DNA from: an uncultured Croceitalea sp.
Lineage (GTDB): Bacteria; Bacteroidota; Bacteroidia; Flavobacteriales; Flavobacteriaceae
Assembly (NCBI GenBank): GCA_947503285.1
Contig: CANNDD010000002.1
Coordinates: 1-64,000 of the forward strand
DNA length: 64,000 bases
Direction of reading: 5' to 3'
Positions 8,640 through 17,522 of this stretch are shown piece by piece. The notes beneath the pieces are model-generated. The model did not search any database, was not told where the DNA came from, and saw only the letters and a list, made by a program, of their open reading frames with translations. The stretch's first letter is position 1. The number at the start of each line of letters is the position of its first letter. Made by a program: the position numbers and the translations under genes.

Positions 8640-10790
8640 CTAACTGCTGAAAACAAGTTTAGTAGAGTAAAGGTTTTTTGTCTTACTAAACTGGTACTCT
8701 ATTTTTAACATGGAACACAACCTTTGTATAATCTTGTGACCGAGACCAAAACTAGGTGCCAGCCCACTTTTGGTATTTTTCCGTGATTCTAGTTGATGTA
8801 TGCTTTGAGAAAATTTATTTACAATCTCTAGAATAATCCCAGCCCTTGTTTCCGCCACCCTTAATTCGATTTTCTCCCCGGGCAGCCCATATTTTTTTAT
8901 ATTCTCAAAAAGGTTGTCAAGAATTATGGACAGTGACTCTTTATTACTTTGGGTGCACACCGTTTCCGCAATATTAATTTTAAATTGAATATTTGACTCT
9001 CTAAAATGAGTTTCAAAATACACCAGTCGTTCCATTATTAATTCACCTAGGTTTACTTTTGTAATCAAAATAGAGGAATTTTCCAAGCGATGTTTAATTA
9101 AGGTCAATATCATTTTGATCCTGTTGGAAAGCTCAGCGGTATCGTTCTTAATAACGCCTAGTACGAAGTTAAGGTCTTCATCGTTGAAGTGCTTTGTTTT
9201 TTCTATGATACCTTCAAAACTATAATGCAATTGATTAATGGGCTTCTTTACTTGGTGTCCTAAAATCATAAGTAAACTCTCATATTCTTCATAGTATTGT
9301 TCCAATTTTTCACTCTTGGCAGTAATCGAGGCGTTTAGTTTTCGTATTTTTTTTGCGTCATTATAAATTTTAAACAAAACGAATGAAATTATAAATAAGA
9401 TGCCGATAATTACAAAAATCACTTTTATCACATTGTTTGTACGAATCTTTTCTTGATGGATGATAAACTCTTTTTCATCCAAAAGCTTCTTGTTATCTGA
9501 TAATCTTTTTTCAAAGACATCATTATTTATGGATAAATAATTTTTCATCAACGTATTTACCCTTTCAGATTCATCTTTTTCTAATAGGTTTATTATTTTT
9601 TCAACTTCAGGTCTTCGATAAGTAATATCCTGGTCTTTGGTGAATTCGCGTAATAGTAACAGTGATTTTGATTTATGAATTTCAGGGTGTGATTGAATGT
9701 ATAGAAGCGCTTGATCGATTACTTTTTGCTTTTGTACCGATGAAGAAAAGGACCTGTATGCTACTATTTGTTCAATAATCGCCGCAGTAGGGGTATTGAC
9801 TAAGTATGTCGAAAAAAGTTTTTCATCTATTTTAGATGATAGATAATCCGGGGTCCAACGAGAACTATCCAATTGAAAAAAGTACTCTAAAACACTTTCT
9901 TGCAAGCCCATATCATTACTAAGTTTCAATGCAGTTGTATATTCTTTACGAGCCTCACTGAAATTGCCTGTCTTATGATAAATCAATCCATTAAAGAAGC
10001 GATAGAAACTTACTACAAGTGGATCATATTTTTCGGGATTTAAAAGTCCGATATCGATAATCTGTTTGGCTTTATCATAATCACCCATATCCATATGAAT
10101 GCCTATTACATTAATCAGGGCATACATCGTTTCCTTGTTATTAAAATCGGGATCACTTAATATCACATCCCAAATAATTTTCATTCCATCTTGAAACTCT
10201 TGGTTTTTTAAATGAATATTTGCTATCGCTAAAAGTACAGCAGTATGTGAACCCCCTAAAAGTTGCATTTTATTGATATAGAATGCAACTTTTTTTTCAT
10301 CATCAATATCATTATAAAGATTTAAAAGCCCGGTACCTGAATGGATTATCCAAGTTTTATTATTTATCGAATTTGCATATTCATATGATTTTAAAAGAAA
10401 TTTTTCCTCGTTGTCCGTATCATTGAGGTGTTTATAGTAAAGGGAGATACCATGGTAGGATATAGCAAGGTTAAGTTCATTTTCAGGTTGCGTCAAGTCC
10501 AGAGCTTTCTTGAAATATTCAAGGGAGGCTGAAAAATTATTTTTCTTCTGCTCAAATGATCCTTTAAACTGATAATATCGAATACGATTTTTATCATCAG
10601 CATATCTTAAATAATGCATTATTTTATTATCTATTTCATGAATCTCTTCGTTCTTGTTTGCACTTAATAAATTTTCAGCTTTTATCAAAAGTTTTTCTAT
10701 TGCAGGTATTTCCGATTCCTTTTTAGAACTTTGTGATGATTGAAAATTACCTAGTACTAAAAACAAGGATAGATAATAAAAAGGCTTCAT
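8640..10790 (-). CDS. TPR-containing membrane sensor histidine kinase
   Basis: A 716-residue protein with an N-terminal signal sequence (FYYLSLFLVLGNFQSS). About 300 residues of tetratricopeptide-like helical pairs follow (for example FSASLEYFKKALDL and GNFSEARKEYTTALKL). A coiled region precedes a single membrane segment (VIKVIFVIIGILFIISFVLF). The dimerisation helix carries H512 in LGHQVKKPINQL as probable phospho-acceptor. The C-terminal ATPase domain has a divergent N-box (LDNLFENIKKYG) and a glycine box (SFGLGHKIIQRL). This architecture, with periplasmic TPRs sensing and a cytoplasmic kinase, is common in Flavobacteria. No response regulator is fused or immediately adjacent; the partner is unknown. 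Confidence 0.88.
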   Translation of the reverse strand: MKPFYYLSLFLVLGNFQSSQSSKKESEIPAIEKLLIKAENLLSANKNEEIHEIDNKIMHYLRYADDKNRIRYYQFKGSFEQKKNNFSASLEYFKKALDLTQPENELNLAISYHGISLYYKHLNDTDNEEKFLLKSYEYANSINNKTWIIHSGTGLLNLYNDIDDEKKVAFYINKMQLLGGSHTAVLLAIANIHLKNQEFQDGMKIIWDVILSDPDFNNKETMYALINVIGIHMDMGDYDKAKQIIDIGLLNPEKYDPLVVSFYRFFNGLIYHKTGNFSEARKEYTTALKLSNDMGLQESVLEYFFQLDSSRWTPDYLSSKIDEKLFSTYLVNTPTAAIIEQIVAYRSFSSSVQKQKVIDQALLYIQSHPEIHKSKSLLLLREFTKDQDITYRRPEVEKIINLLEKDESERVNTLMKNYLSINNDVFEKRLSDNKKLLDEKEFIIHQEKIRTNNVIKVIFVIIGILFIISFVLFKIYNDAKKIRKLNASITAKSEKLEQYYEEYESLLMILGHQVKKPINQLHYSFEGIIEKTKHFNDEDLNFVLGVIKNDTAELSNRIKMILTLIKHRLENSSILITKVNLGELIMERLVYFETHFRESNIQFKINIAETVCTQSNKESLSIILDNLFENIKKYGLPGEKIELRVAETRAGIILEIVNKFSQSIHQLESRKNTKSGLAPSFGLGHKIIQRLCSMLKIEYQFSKTKNLYSTKLVFSS

Positions 10791-11138
10791 TTTTTGAGGG
10801 AATATGATACCAAGGGAAACTACACAACATGCTCAATTGAAGATAATTTTTGTTGTAAAAACAAGATGAGATGTAGTGTAGGGCAATTTTCTTTAATCGT
10901 GGAGAAACATTTTGAATAACCTCAAAACTTAAAAATCATGAAAAGTATTCATTCCCAGAATTTTATCTCGTATTTCTAAGATACTTTTTCTTTACCATTC
11001 TATTGAAACTTTAGATATCTCACTTGAATTTCAAATGCTACCTCAGAACTGGGTACTCATAAAAAATACGATTGGTTCAAGGTAAAATATATAGCGACTG
11101 TCCGACAAAAATTAATACCACTTTGATATTTATTTAGG
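10791..11138. other. Gene-free spacer
   Basis: About 350 AT-rich bases between two minus-strand genes. No frame longer than a few dozen codons, no strong hairpin and no recognisable promoter match were seen. Confidence 0.4.
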
Positions 11139-12011
11139 TTATCCTTTCCAACTCGCAATAGTATTTTTCAGTTTAGTTTCTCGATACGCAGTCGGGGACA
11201 TATCATATTGCTTTTTAAATGATTTGGTAAAGTACGCCGGGTCATTAAATCCGCAATCATAAGCAATTTCAGCTATGGTGGCTTTGGGTTTTCTGATGAG
11301 TGAATCACTTGCTTTCTCTAACCGTTTGGCCATTATGTATCTAGAAAACGTGGTATCAAACTCGGTTTTAAATTTTCGCTTGAACGTGGAAGCACTCATA
11401 TTGGCTATCGATGCCATTTCGTTGAGTGAAAGGTCTTCCAGTAAATTAGCATCCACAATCTGTTGTAAAGTGTATTTCTCTTTTCTAAAAAGCGAAGAGA
11501 GCAATTCGATAATCGGGTTGGGATTTCTGCTGTTAATTAGCAATAACGTAAGTTCTTTGATTTTAAGTCGTATTAATTCTTCGGTAGCTAATTCTTGGTT
11601 GTCAAAATAAAAGAAAAGACCATCTAAATATTTTGATAGCAATACATCTAGCTCTACGACGGCATTCATAGGTCCAGCTAGCTCTTTTTCATTCACAGTT
11701 GGCACTGGCGTAGACTCTAACACTTTTTGCATTACATCAGGATGAAGTCTTAATATGACGACCTCGCTTACTTTTTTTTCATCGATGCCTTCCCATTTGT
11801 TCACATAGGTACCACACTTCATAAGTACGCCTTGGTCACTCGACACCTCAGTTTTGCCATCTGCACGATAGAGACTGCCCTTGGTCTGAATGGGAAATAT
11901 AAAACAGGCCATATTATCTAAATCAGCAGCAGCAATCAATGGAGGCGTAAAGGTGAAATGGCTGATAACGGCCTTTCCACTTAATTCCAAATGTCGTTGT
12001 GTTAAAATCAC
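11139..12011 (-). CDS. AraC-family transcriptional regulator
   Basis: A regulator of about 290 residues. The C-terminal third has the two helix-turn-helix motifs of AraC/XylS proteins (LSLNEMASIANMSASTFKRKFK and IAEIAYDCGFNDPAYFTKSFKKQY followed by MSPTAYR). The N-terminal half resembles a cupin-like ligand-binding region. I place the start at GTG 12011, four bases after the stop of the upstream gene. A longer frame opens at 12137 but would overlap the upstream coding region by more than 120 bases. It is the last gene of the START/SRPBCC block and may regulate it; the ligand is unknown. Confidence 0.85.
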   Translation of the reverse strand: MILTQRHLELSGKAVISHFTFTPPLIAAADLDNMACFIFPIQTKGSLYRADGKTEVSSDQGVLMKCGTYVNKWEGIDEKKVSEVVILRLHPDVMQKVLESTPVPTVNEKELAGPMNAVVELDVLLSKYLDGLFFYFDNQELATEELIRLKIKELTLLLINSRNPNPIIELLSSLFRKEKYTLQQIVDANLLEDLSLNEMASIANMSASTFKRKFKTEFDTTFSRYIMAKRLEKASDSLIRKPKATIAEIAYDCGFNDPAYFTKSFKKQYDMSPTAYRETKLKNTIASWKG

Positions 12012-12015
12012 AGTC

Positions 12016-13152
12016 TTACTTATATAAATGCTTAATCTCCTTCCACTTTTCTTTGTCAATAACTTCGCCGGTCTTGGCGTGATAATCAATACCATAGGCA
12101 TATTTCTGGAATGCCTTTCGCATACTACCTTTGGCAAAACCCCTAAGAAAACGCGGTTTAGTAAGATAGTTAAAACGAATTTTTAAAAGTGTCTTATCCT
12201 TTGAAATTTCAACGGCGTCCATATTGACCCAGGTATATTCCACATTCAGGGGAAATCCTTCTTTGTTGACCACCTCAATGGTGATATGGTGGTTCTCTGG
12301 ATCGTATTTTGCTATCTCATCGACAAAGTATTTGTTATCGCGCTTATCCGTCATATACATGATACGCTTCGCACCAACTTCAGCAGTATCAAACCCTTCT
12401 GCCCATTCAGAATGGGGACAATCTGGATTACTATCAGAGATTTTAGCGAAGTCTTCCCCAATGATACTCCATACCTTATCAACCGGTGCCCCTATTTCTT
12501 GCTCAACTTCAACGGTGACCACTTTCTTGCGCATTCTGGCATCTTTCTTCGCAACTTTTTCATTTGACGCAATTTTATCAGGATGCAGTTCACCGGTCTC
12601 GACATAATGCTTCAGCTCCCGGGCCATACTTTCAAGTGCCTTTCGCGTGGCGCCTTTCATAATACCTTTCATCATACCACCCATAATGCCAGTGGCACGC
12701 ATCGTAGTTTTTCCTTTGATCAATGTGCCGTCAGCGGTTTCCTCCAATGTCCATACATTGATAGCGTCTTTTACAAAGCCAGGTAGACCATCGGCAAGCT
12801 CATAGCGTATCAAATGATTTTCAGCATCATACTCTAAGATTTGCTCTTTTGTGTCGTCAAAACCAGCGGCTGTAATTTCGCAAGCTCTTATAGTATAGTC
12901 TGAGCCACCTATGGGCTCTCCAAAGCCTTGCGAGTGCGATACACCCGACGACCATTTGCCAATACCTGCCCAGTCTTCTGCCAGTACGGCCCATACGTCA
13001 TTTATGGGCGCATTGATGACCGTTTCTGCCGTTGCAACGACATTAGGTTTTTTGTCTTTGTCTGCAGCTTGTACTGTGCCTATCTTTGGCACAAAAGCTG
13101 AAAATAAGATAAGTGCAAGGAGCAATGCCCCATTTTTTTTGATTTCTTTCAT
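12016..13152 (-). CDS. Exported protein with two tandem SRPBCC (START-like) domains
   Basis: 378 residues beginning with a signal peptide (GALLLALILFSAFVPKIGTVQA). Two SRPBCC/polyketide-cyclase-like domains follow at about 36-195 and 208-378, each opening with an INAPINDVWAVL- or IGAPVDKVWSII-type strand and helix. Such domains enclose a hydrophobic ligand cavity. The first domain closely resembles the single-domain protein encoded directly upstream (shared GLPGFVKDA, MRATGIMG and ELKHY segments), so duplication and fusion are likely. Twenty bases separate the two genes. A periplasmic carrier or binding role for a hydrophobic ligand is inferred; no enzyme activity can be claimed. Confidence 0.8.
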   Translation of the reverse strand: MKEIKKNGALLLALILFSAFVPKIGTVQAADKDKKPNVVATAETVINAPINDVWAVLAEDWAGIGKWSSGVSHSQGFGEPIGGSDYTIRACEITAAGFDDTKEQILEYDAENHLIRYELADGLPGFVKDAINVWTLEETADGTLIKGKTTMRATGIMGGMMKGIMKGATRKALESMARELKHYVETGELHPDKIASNEKVAKKDARMRKKVVTVEVEQEIGAPVDKVWSIIGEDFAKISDSNPDCPHSEWAEGFDTAEVGAKRIMYMTDKRDNKYFVDEIAKYDPENHHITIEVVNKEGFPLNVEYTWVNMDAVEISKDKTLLKIRFNYLTKPRFLRGFAKGSMRKAFQKYAYGIDYHAKTGEVIDKEKWKEIKHLYK

Positions 13153-13172
13153 TTCTATTTCTTTTGGGATTT

Positions 13173-13712
13173 TTACTTCTTCTTTTTTCTATTGTATTTC
13201 GCAATCGCCTTAACCTTATTTGGGTGCGGCTCTCCATTTTCAGCATAATGCTTTAGTTCTTCGCACATCGCAACGAGTACTTTTTGTGTGCTTCTGGTCA
13301 TAAAGCCTTTCATCATCGCGCCCATAATGCCCGTTGCCCGCATTTCGGTATGAGCTTTTACGAGGGTGGTAGTATCATTTTTCGGGAGTAATTGCCAAGT
13401 GTTGTAGGCATCTTTTACAAAACCGGGCAAACCGTGGAAAAGGGTGTATTTTAGAAGATAGCCCCCTTTGTCGTAAATAACGATGCGCTCTTTGGTATCG
13501 CTGAAACCCGTCGCGCTGATTTTACACGCTCTTTCAGAACAGGTACTTCCGTTAATAGGTGCGCCTGAACCCTCTGATGCATCAACCCCTGATGCCCATT
13601 TGCCAATGTCCGCGAATTCTACCGCCAGTAATTGCCATACACCATCTACGGGAACATCGATCACTATTTCAGTCGATGCATTTACATTTGGGATTTTATT
13701 ACTCATTTCCAC
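13173..13712 (-). CDS. SRPBCC-family (START-like) protein
   Basis: A 179-residue single SRPBCC domain without a signal peptide, so probably cytoplasmic. It starts with TEIVIDVPVDGVWQLLAVEFADIGKWASGV and ends with a basic tail (KYNRKKKK). It is a close paralogue of the first domain of the exported downstream protein. Together they suggest that the same ligand is bound on both sides of the inner membrane. The alternative start Met3 (MSNKIPNV) would remove two residues only. Confidence 0.8.
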   Translation of the reverse strand: MEMSNKIPNVNASTEIVIDVPVDGVWQLLAVEFADIGKWASGVDASEGSGAPINGSTCSERACKISATGFSDTKERIVIYDKGGYLLKYTLFHGLPGFVKDAYNTWQLLPKNDTTTLVKAHTEMRATGIMGAMMKGFMTRSTQKVLVAMCEELKHYAENGEPHPNKVKAIAKYNRKKKK

Positions 13713-13840
13713 TCTTGTTTATCTTTTTGAATAACTCAAAAGTAGATGTGCCTAAAACGAAACAATGTGACTATTGGGTCAATACCTTGTACGAAAAGAC
13801 CAATAAATCCTTTAGAAGTAATGCAATACCAACAATTGGA

Positions 13841-14938
13841 CTATGTTTTAAGTGTATGCCTATTTGCTATGAACCATTCTAGCTTATCCAATGAGGCAAT
13901 GAGCCCCTTCGTAAACTGACGTTTGCCTATGGTCGCCATCAATAATTTTTGCCAAATACTGCTAGTAATATAAAACTGTTCTACACGAAGTTTGGCAAGC
14001 CCTTCATTAATGGGTTCAATAATATAAAACTGATACAGCTTTTCAACCGGTGGGGGATCTGTGGTAAGTTCACCATAGACGAGTTGATGTATTGGCACAT
14101 CTTTTACGACGGTTGTAAAATTGAAGTGCTTTCCATTGATAACACATACGTGTGCCGTGCCCCCACGGGTAACTTCATTTTCATCGAAAACGAATTCCTC
14201 TACCCCTTCTACCCATAAATGTCGATATCGATAATTGGTGATCACTTCAAAAAGTTCGTATCCATCGACCTTCATTTCCCGTTCCGTAAAAAAATCGGGA
14301 GGTCTATTCGTGATAACGACTTCTGGGGTTTCAAAGCCGAGAAGACTTAACTTGGCCACTTCTATTTCGGCATAAAGAAAAGAGACTTTTTTACCATCGT
14401 ATCGCTCTTCGTCTTCGTAAAAATGGAATAATTTACTTTGATAGGATGATTTCAAACCTATCTCATCTGAAAGCGATTTACTTATCAGGATATAATTATC
14501 GCTTTTTATGGTATTCTTCAATAGTCGATGGGCCTGTATTACGGTTTCGCCAAAGGGTTTTCGATTGCCTTGCACGGTCATGAACTGAAGTTCCCCACAG
14601 TGCAATACGATCTTGAGCTCTAGATTGGGGGCCGAGGCACAGGCATTACACGGACAGATCCGATTGGTCTCCATCATTTTTAAATGACTGTAAAAGGCAG
14701 TGTACATGGTCTCTACTTGGGCCAAGAGTTTTTCTTGTGAGGGAATGTTTCCCTCTTTATAAAAAAACAAGGCATCCCCTTCAACTTCGGCAAGACGTAG
14801 AGACTGCGTATTGGCACTTATAAGTACTTCCAACAACTCTGCGATAACATGTTCACTATGCTCTTTTTCAGTGGTTTGTACGAAATGGGTGAATCCTGAA
14901 ATATCTGGAATAAAAAGCAATGATTTTGCTAAAGCCAT
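13841..14938 (-). CDS. Cyclase-like (DUF2652) protein with C-terminal START-like domain
   Basis: 365 residues. The first ~165 show the class III nucleotidyl-cyclase-like pattern of DUF2652 proteins (FIPDISGFTHFV, then EVEGDALFFY, then LHCGELQFM). A Cys cluster (CPCNAC) sits in the middle of that domain. From about 225 the sequence changes to a START/SRPBCC-like segment (YELFEVITNYRYRHLWVEGVEEF ... SSIWQKLLMATIGKRQFTKGLIASLDKLE). The pairing of a cyclase fold with a lipid-binding fold beside other SRPBCC genes suggests ligand sensing. Catalytic activity is not assured because the full metal and base-recognition set was not confirmed. Its start overlaps the preceding gene by 10 bases, indicating coupling. 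Confidence 0.8.
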   Translation of the reverse strand: MALAKSLLFIPDISGFTHFVQTTEKEHSEHVIAELLEVLISANTQSLRLAEVEGDALFFYKEGNIPSQEKLLAQVETMYTAFYSHLKMMETNRICPCNACASAPNLELKIVLHCGELQFMTVQGNRKPFGETVIQAHRLLKNTIKSDNYILISKSLSDEIGLKSSYQSKLFHFYEDEERYDGKKVSFLYAEIEVAKLSLLGFETPEVVITNRPPDFFTEREMKVDGYELFEVITNYRYRHLWVEGVEEFVFDENEVTRGGTAHVCVINGKHFNFTTVVKDVPIHQLVYGELTTDPPPVEKLYQFYIIEPINEGLAKLRVEQFYITSSIWQKLLMATIGKRQFTKGLIASLDKLEWFIANRHTLKT

Positions 14939-15309
14939 TTTTCTAACCGGTATTTGAATTCATGAAAACGCCTGGATGCCGCTGCGCGTATCTGTTTTTT
15001 TAGAACAATCTTCTGTGCTAATCCCCATAAAAAGAACTTTGTAGTCGTCTTATATTTTATGGTACTTCGTATAAATGTACGATTTCCCATGTTAGCAGTG
15101 CTATTTAGTTGAATGCTGAGGGAGATATGGGACAACTCTTTTGGCCAAGCCATCGTATTCAGTTCCGCATAGTGGAAATACCCATGCATCGAATGGGAAA
15201 AAACCGAAATAGCACCTTGATCTTTATAAACCAAAAAACCTTCCCTAATAGCATCTTGAACAATGTTCACAGGTCTTTCAACACTATTGAAAAGGGTAAT
15301 CGTACCCAT
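14929..15309 (-). CDS. Small conserved hypothetical protein of the SRPBCC block
   Basis: About 126 residues from ATG 15309, placed one base after the stop of the outer-membrane barrel gene and overlapping the next gene by 10 bases, so certainly part of this operon. An in-frame start at 15351 exists but would overlap the barrel gene by 41 bases. No signal peptide or membrane segment is seen. The order of strands with a C-terminal basic helix (KKQIRAAASRRFHEFKYRLEKWL) is compatible with another START-like domain, but I cannot assign a family from sequence alone. Confidence 0.65.
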   Translation of the reverse strand: MGTITLFNSVERPVNIVQDAIREGFLVYKDQGAISVFSHSMHGYFHYAELNTMAWPKELSHISLSIQLNSTANMGNRTFIRSTIKYKTTTKFFLWGLAQKIVLKKQIRAAASRRFHEFKYRLEKWL

Positions 15310-15310
15310 C

Positions 15311-16519
15311 TCAAAAGAACCTTGAAATTCGTAATCGTAGAAAACTATCATCCTGAAAATTGGATAGTATCAGTTCAGAGGTTTCAATATCACTGAAAAC
15401 CCTAGCCTCAATTTCGGCCGTCCAGCTGCTGCCAAAACGCCTTGAGGCCTCAACACTGAAAATGGTACTCGACTGTTTCAGGTCTTTTATGCCACCAAGA
15501 AGTATCGAAGTGTCTTGAATATCGTTAAAGGCTATTCTACTTCCGAAAAACACATCATTTTGAAGTGCCGTCAAAGCAAGTTCATCGCGTTCATCGTAGA
15601 GGTATTCCCCCAATAGGCCAATATCAAGTCCGTTGCCATCGATATTGCTGAAAGTGAATTCAAGACCCGCCACCATTGCCAAAAAGTCTTGTGCATCCGC
15701 ATTACGATAAATGGATTCCAATTTCCACAAAAAAGCATTGTGGGTTATTTGCACATCCAATCCGGTCTGATTGATTACCGGATAAAATGCATTGATCCCC
15801 CCGGTCGGTGTAAACACGAAAAGCGGTTCCCTGCCATTACCATAAAAATGTGACAGGCCAATGTCAAAAGCACCCAAGAAATATTTCCAACGTATGGCGA
15901 CATCTTGTCGCCACTGTTCCGCACCACTTTCATAGTTCAAATCATCATTGTCGATGACGGTTCCAAAACGCAATCGCCCTTCATCACCTGCAAAGGTACG
16001 TTTGCGATGATAGGGCAAATAAAAAAAGTCAAAGGTTCCCCAATCATCGGTTATCCAACTGAATTGTACCATAGGTTGCCCGAGCTTATCCTCACCATCA
16101 AAACTTTCTACGGCATCGGTTTGGTTGATGATATCGACAAGATGGTTACTTTCAGCAACGCCCCAATAGACTTTTCGGAGCCCTATGCTTAATTCCCAAT
16201 TATTTTTGGCTTTTTGATAGTATAATTCCCGAATATCCCAACGTGTTCTGGCCTCATCCCTATCTATACGGGCAAATCCTTTAAAGTTTATGCTTTCGTA
16301 ACCTTTATTCCATTCGGCGGAATACTCGGGTCTTATGGCAATTGATGGGTAATGGTCTTGCTGACCTTGAAACTGCCCCTTGTTGTAGAAATAGCGGTAT
16401 TCACCTTCCAATTCGACTTCGACATCGTGTATGACCTTTTGGGGTACTTCCGATTGTGCCCCTACGAAAGTATGGGCAACTAGCATGAATAAAACTAAAA
16501 TCGCATTTCTCATTGTCAT
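15311..16519 (-). CDS. Outer-membrane beta-barrel protein (DUF1302/porin-like)
   Basis: 402 residues with a signal peptide (ILVLFMLVAHTFVGAQ). The rest is alternating amphipathic strands rich in aromatic girdles (FDFFYLPYHRKRTF, LLGEYLYDERDELALTALQNDVFFGSRIAF). The C-terminus ends in RLRISRFF, with the terminal Phe expected for outer-membrane proteins. Similar barrels in Proteobacteria (DUF1302) occur next to MMPL pumps and LolA-like carriers, the same gene types found just upstream here. I infer that it is the outer-membrane exit or entry of that pathway. The substrate is unknown. Confidence 0.75.
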   Translation of the reverse strand: MTMRNAILVLFMLVAHTFVGAQSEVPQKVIHDVEVELEGEYRYFYNKGQFQGQQDHYPSIAIRPEYSAEWNKGYESINFKGFARIDRDEARTRWDIRELYYQKAKNNWELSIGLRKVYWGVAESNHLVDIINQTDAVESFDGEDKLGQPMVQFSWITDDWGTFDFFYLPYHRKRTFAGDEGRLRFGTVIDNDDLNYESGAEQWRQDVAIRWKYFLGAFDIGLSHFYGNGREPLFVFTPTGGINAFYPVINQTGLDVQITHNAFLWKLESIYRNADAQDFLAMVAGLEFTFSNIDGNGLDIGLLGEYLYDERDELALTALQNDVFFGSRIAFNDIQDTSILLGGIKDLKQSSTIFSVEASRRFGSSWTAEIEARVFSDIETSELILSNFQDDSFLRLRISRFF

Positions 16520-16635
16520 CGTTCTATCAAAGCATCATACCAAATACCCTATGATCGGCGGGTGAAGTTGTCTTTGATCTTTTTGGATTACCCCACTAAG
16601 TTTCACGGGGTGGCCGATACAATCTTAATCTTTGG

Positions 16636-16690
16636 TCAAAAAAACTGGCGATTCTCAAATCATCATTTATGCTACAACGATCGCCAGTTT
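16636..16690 (-). terminator. Rho-independent-type terminator after the LolA-like gene
   Basis: AAACTGGCGAT at 16642-16652 and ATCGCCAGTTT at 16680-16690 form a perfect 11-bp stem. Read on the minus strand, the stem is followed by a run of seven T. It separates the MMPL/LolA-like pair from the barrel gene downstream. Confidence 0.7.
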
Positions 16691-16719
16691 CCAACAACCA
16701 ATCATTAATCCGTCCAATT

Positions 16720-17493
16720 CTAATTTCCAGCCCTTTTGAGGGCCACCTGGGAAAAATCATCGTCGGTAAGGGAAACGTCGAAATCGTAATTGCTGAATTC
16801 TAAAATGGTTTCCTTATTGCTTTGATGATTTACCATATTGAAGGTATCTGCCCTCCAAAACTTGCCTTTATACAATTGATAGCCACTATAGGTCAATGTT
16901 TTGAGTAAGGCATTTTTGCGATCGTAAAATTCGATTTTTTCAATGCGGTATCCCTTGTCTTTATTGTAGGTCACCAATCGCCTGGTATACCCTGATTTAG
17001 GGTCTACCGGATCTTGTTCAACTATGAGGTTACTACCCTCTTCAGCTATGAATTTATAGGTGTACTTTTCAACTTCTTGCGAAGAAAGGTCTTCATAGGC
17101 GAATTCACTACCCACGAACGGACCTGACTTGTTGTTCGATGAAATACGTTTCACCCGTGCAATTGAAGGTAGGTACAGCCACTGGTCATCACTCCCTTCT
17201 TTATGCGTAAAGGTCAAGGTCGCCGTACCTTTTACATCTTTAGGACTATTGAACACAATAAGCGATTTATCACCATCTTCGGTCAACTCCAAAGTATTTG
17301 TTTCAAGAAAACGCTCACTGGTCTGACCGTTCTTATTTTTTAAGGTCATTTTTAGTTCTACAGTACTACTTCCAAATCCTAAATCAGCTTCTTCGGCCGC
17401 TTTGGCAATTTGCAGACCTCTTTCTTCTGCAGTTTGGCCAAAAGTCAAGGAAATCGTAAGTGCCAGTATACCTGTTATAATCTTTGTCTTCAT
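16720..17493 (-). CDS. LolA-like outer-membrane lipoprotein-sorting family protein
   Basis: 257 residues with a signal peptide cleaved after TISLTFGQ. It matches the LolA/LolB-fold family often annotated as outer-membrane lipoprotein-sorting protein: VELKMTLKNKNGQTSERFLE, DKSLIVFNSPKDVKGTATLTF, DDQWLYLPSIARVKRISSNNKSGPFVGSEFAYEDLSSQ. Such periplasmic half-barrels carry lipids or lipid-like molecules. It follows the MMPL pump by 29 bases and precedes a terminator, so the two form an operon. A carrier function between pump and outer membrane is inferred. Confidence 0.85.
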   Translation of the reverse strand: MKTKIITGILALTISLTFGQTAEERGLQIAKAAEEADLGFGSSTVELKMTLKNKNGQTSERFLETNTLELTEDGDKSLIVFNSPKDVKGTATLTFTHKEGSDDQWLYLPSIARVKRISSNNKSGPFVGSEFAYEDLSSQEVEKYTYKFIAEEGSNLIVEQDPVDPKSGYTRRLVTYNKDKGYRIEKIEFYDRKNALLKTLTYSGYQLYKGKFWRADTFNMVNHQSNKETILEFSNYDFDVSLTDDDFSQVALKRAGN

Positions 17494-17522
17494 TGTTCTA
17501 TTTATTTTATTGTTTTTCGTAT

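Noticed and set aside
12012-12137. N-terminal extension of the AraC regulator
   Set aside because: It would overlap the upstream SRPBCC coding region by more than 120 bases; GTG 12011 fits the gene border better.
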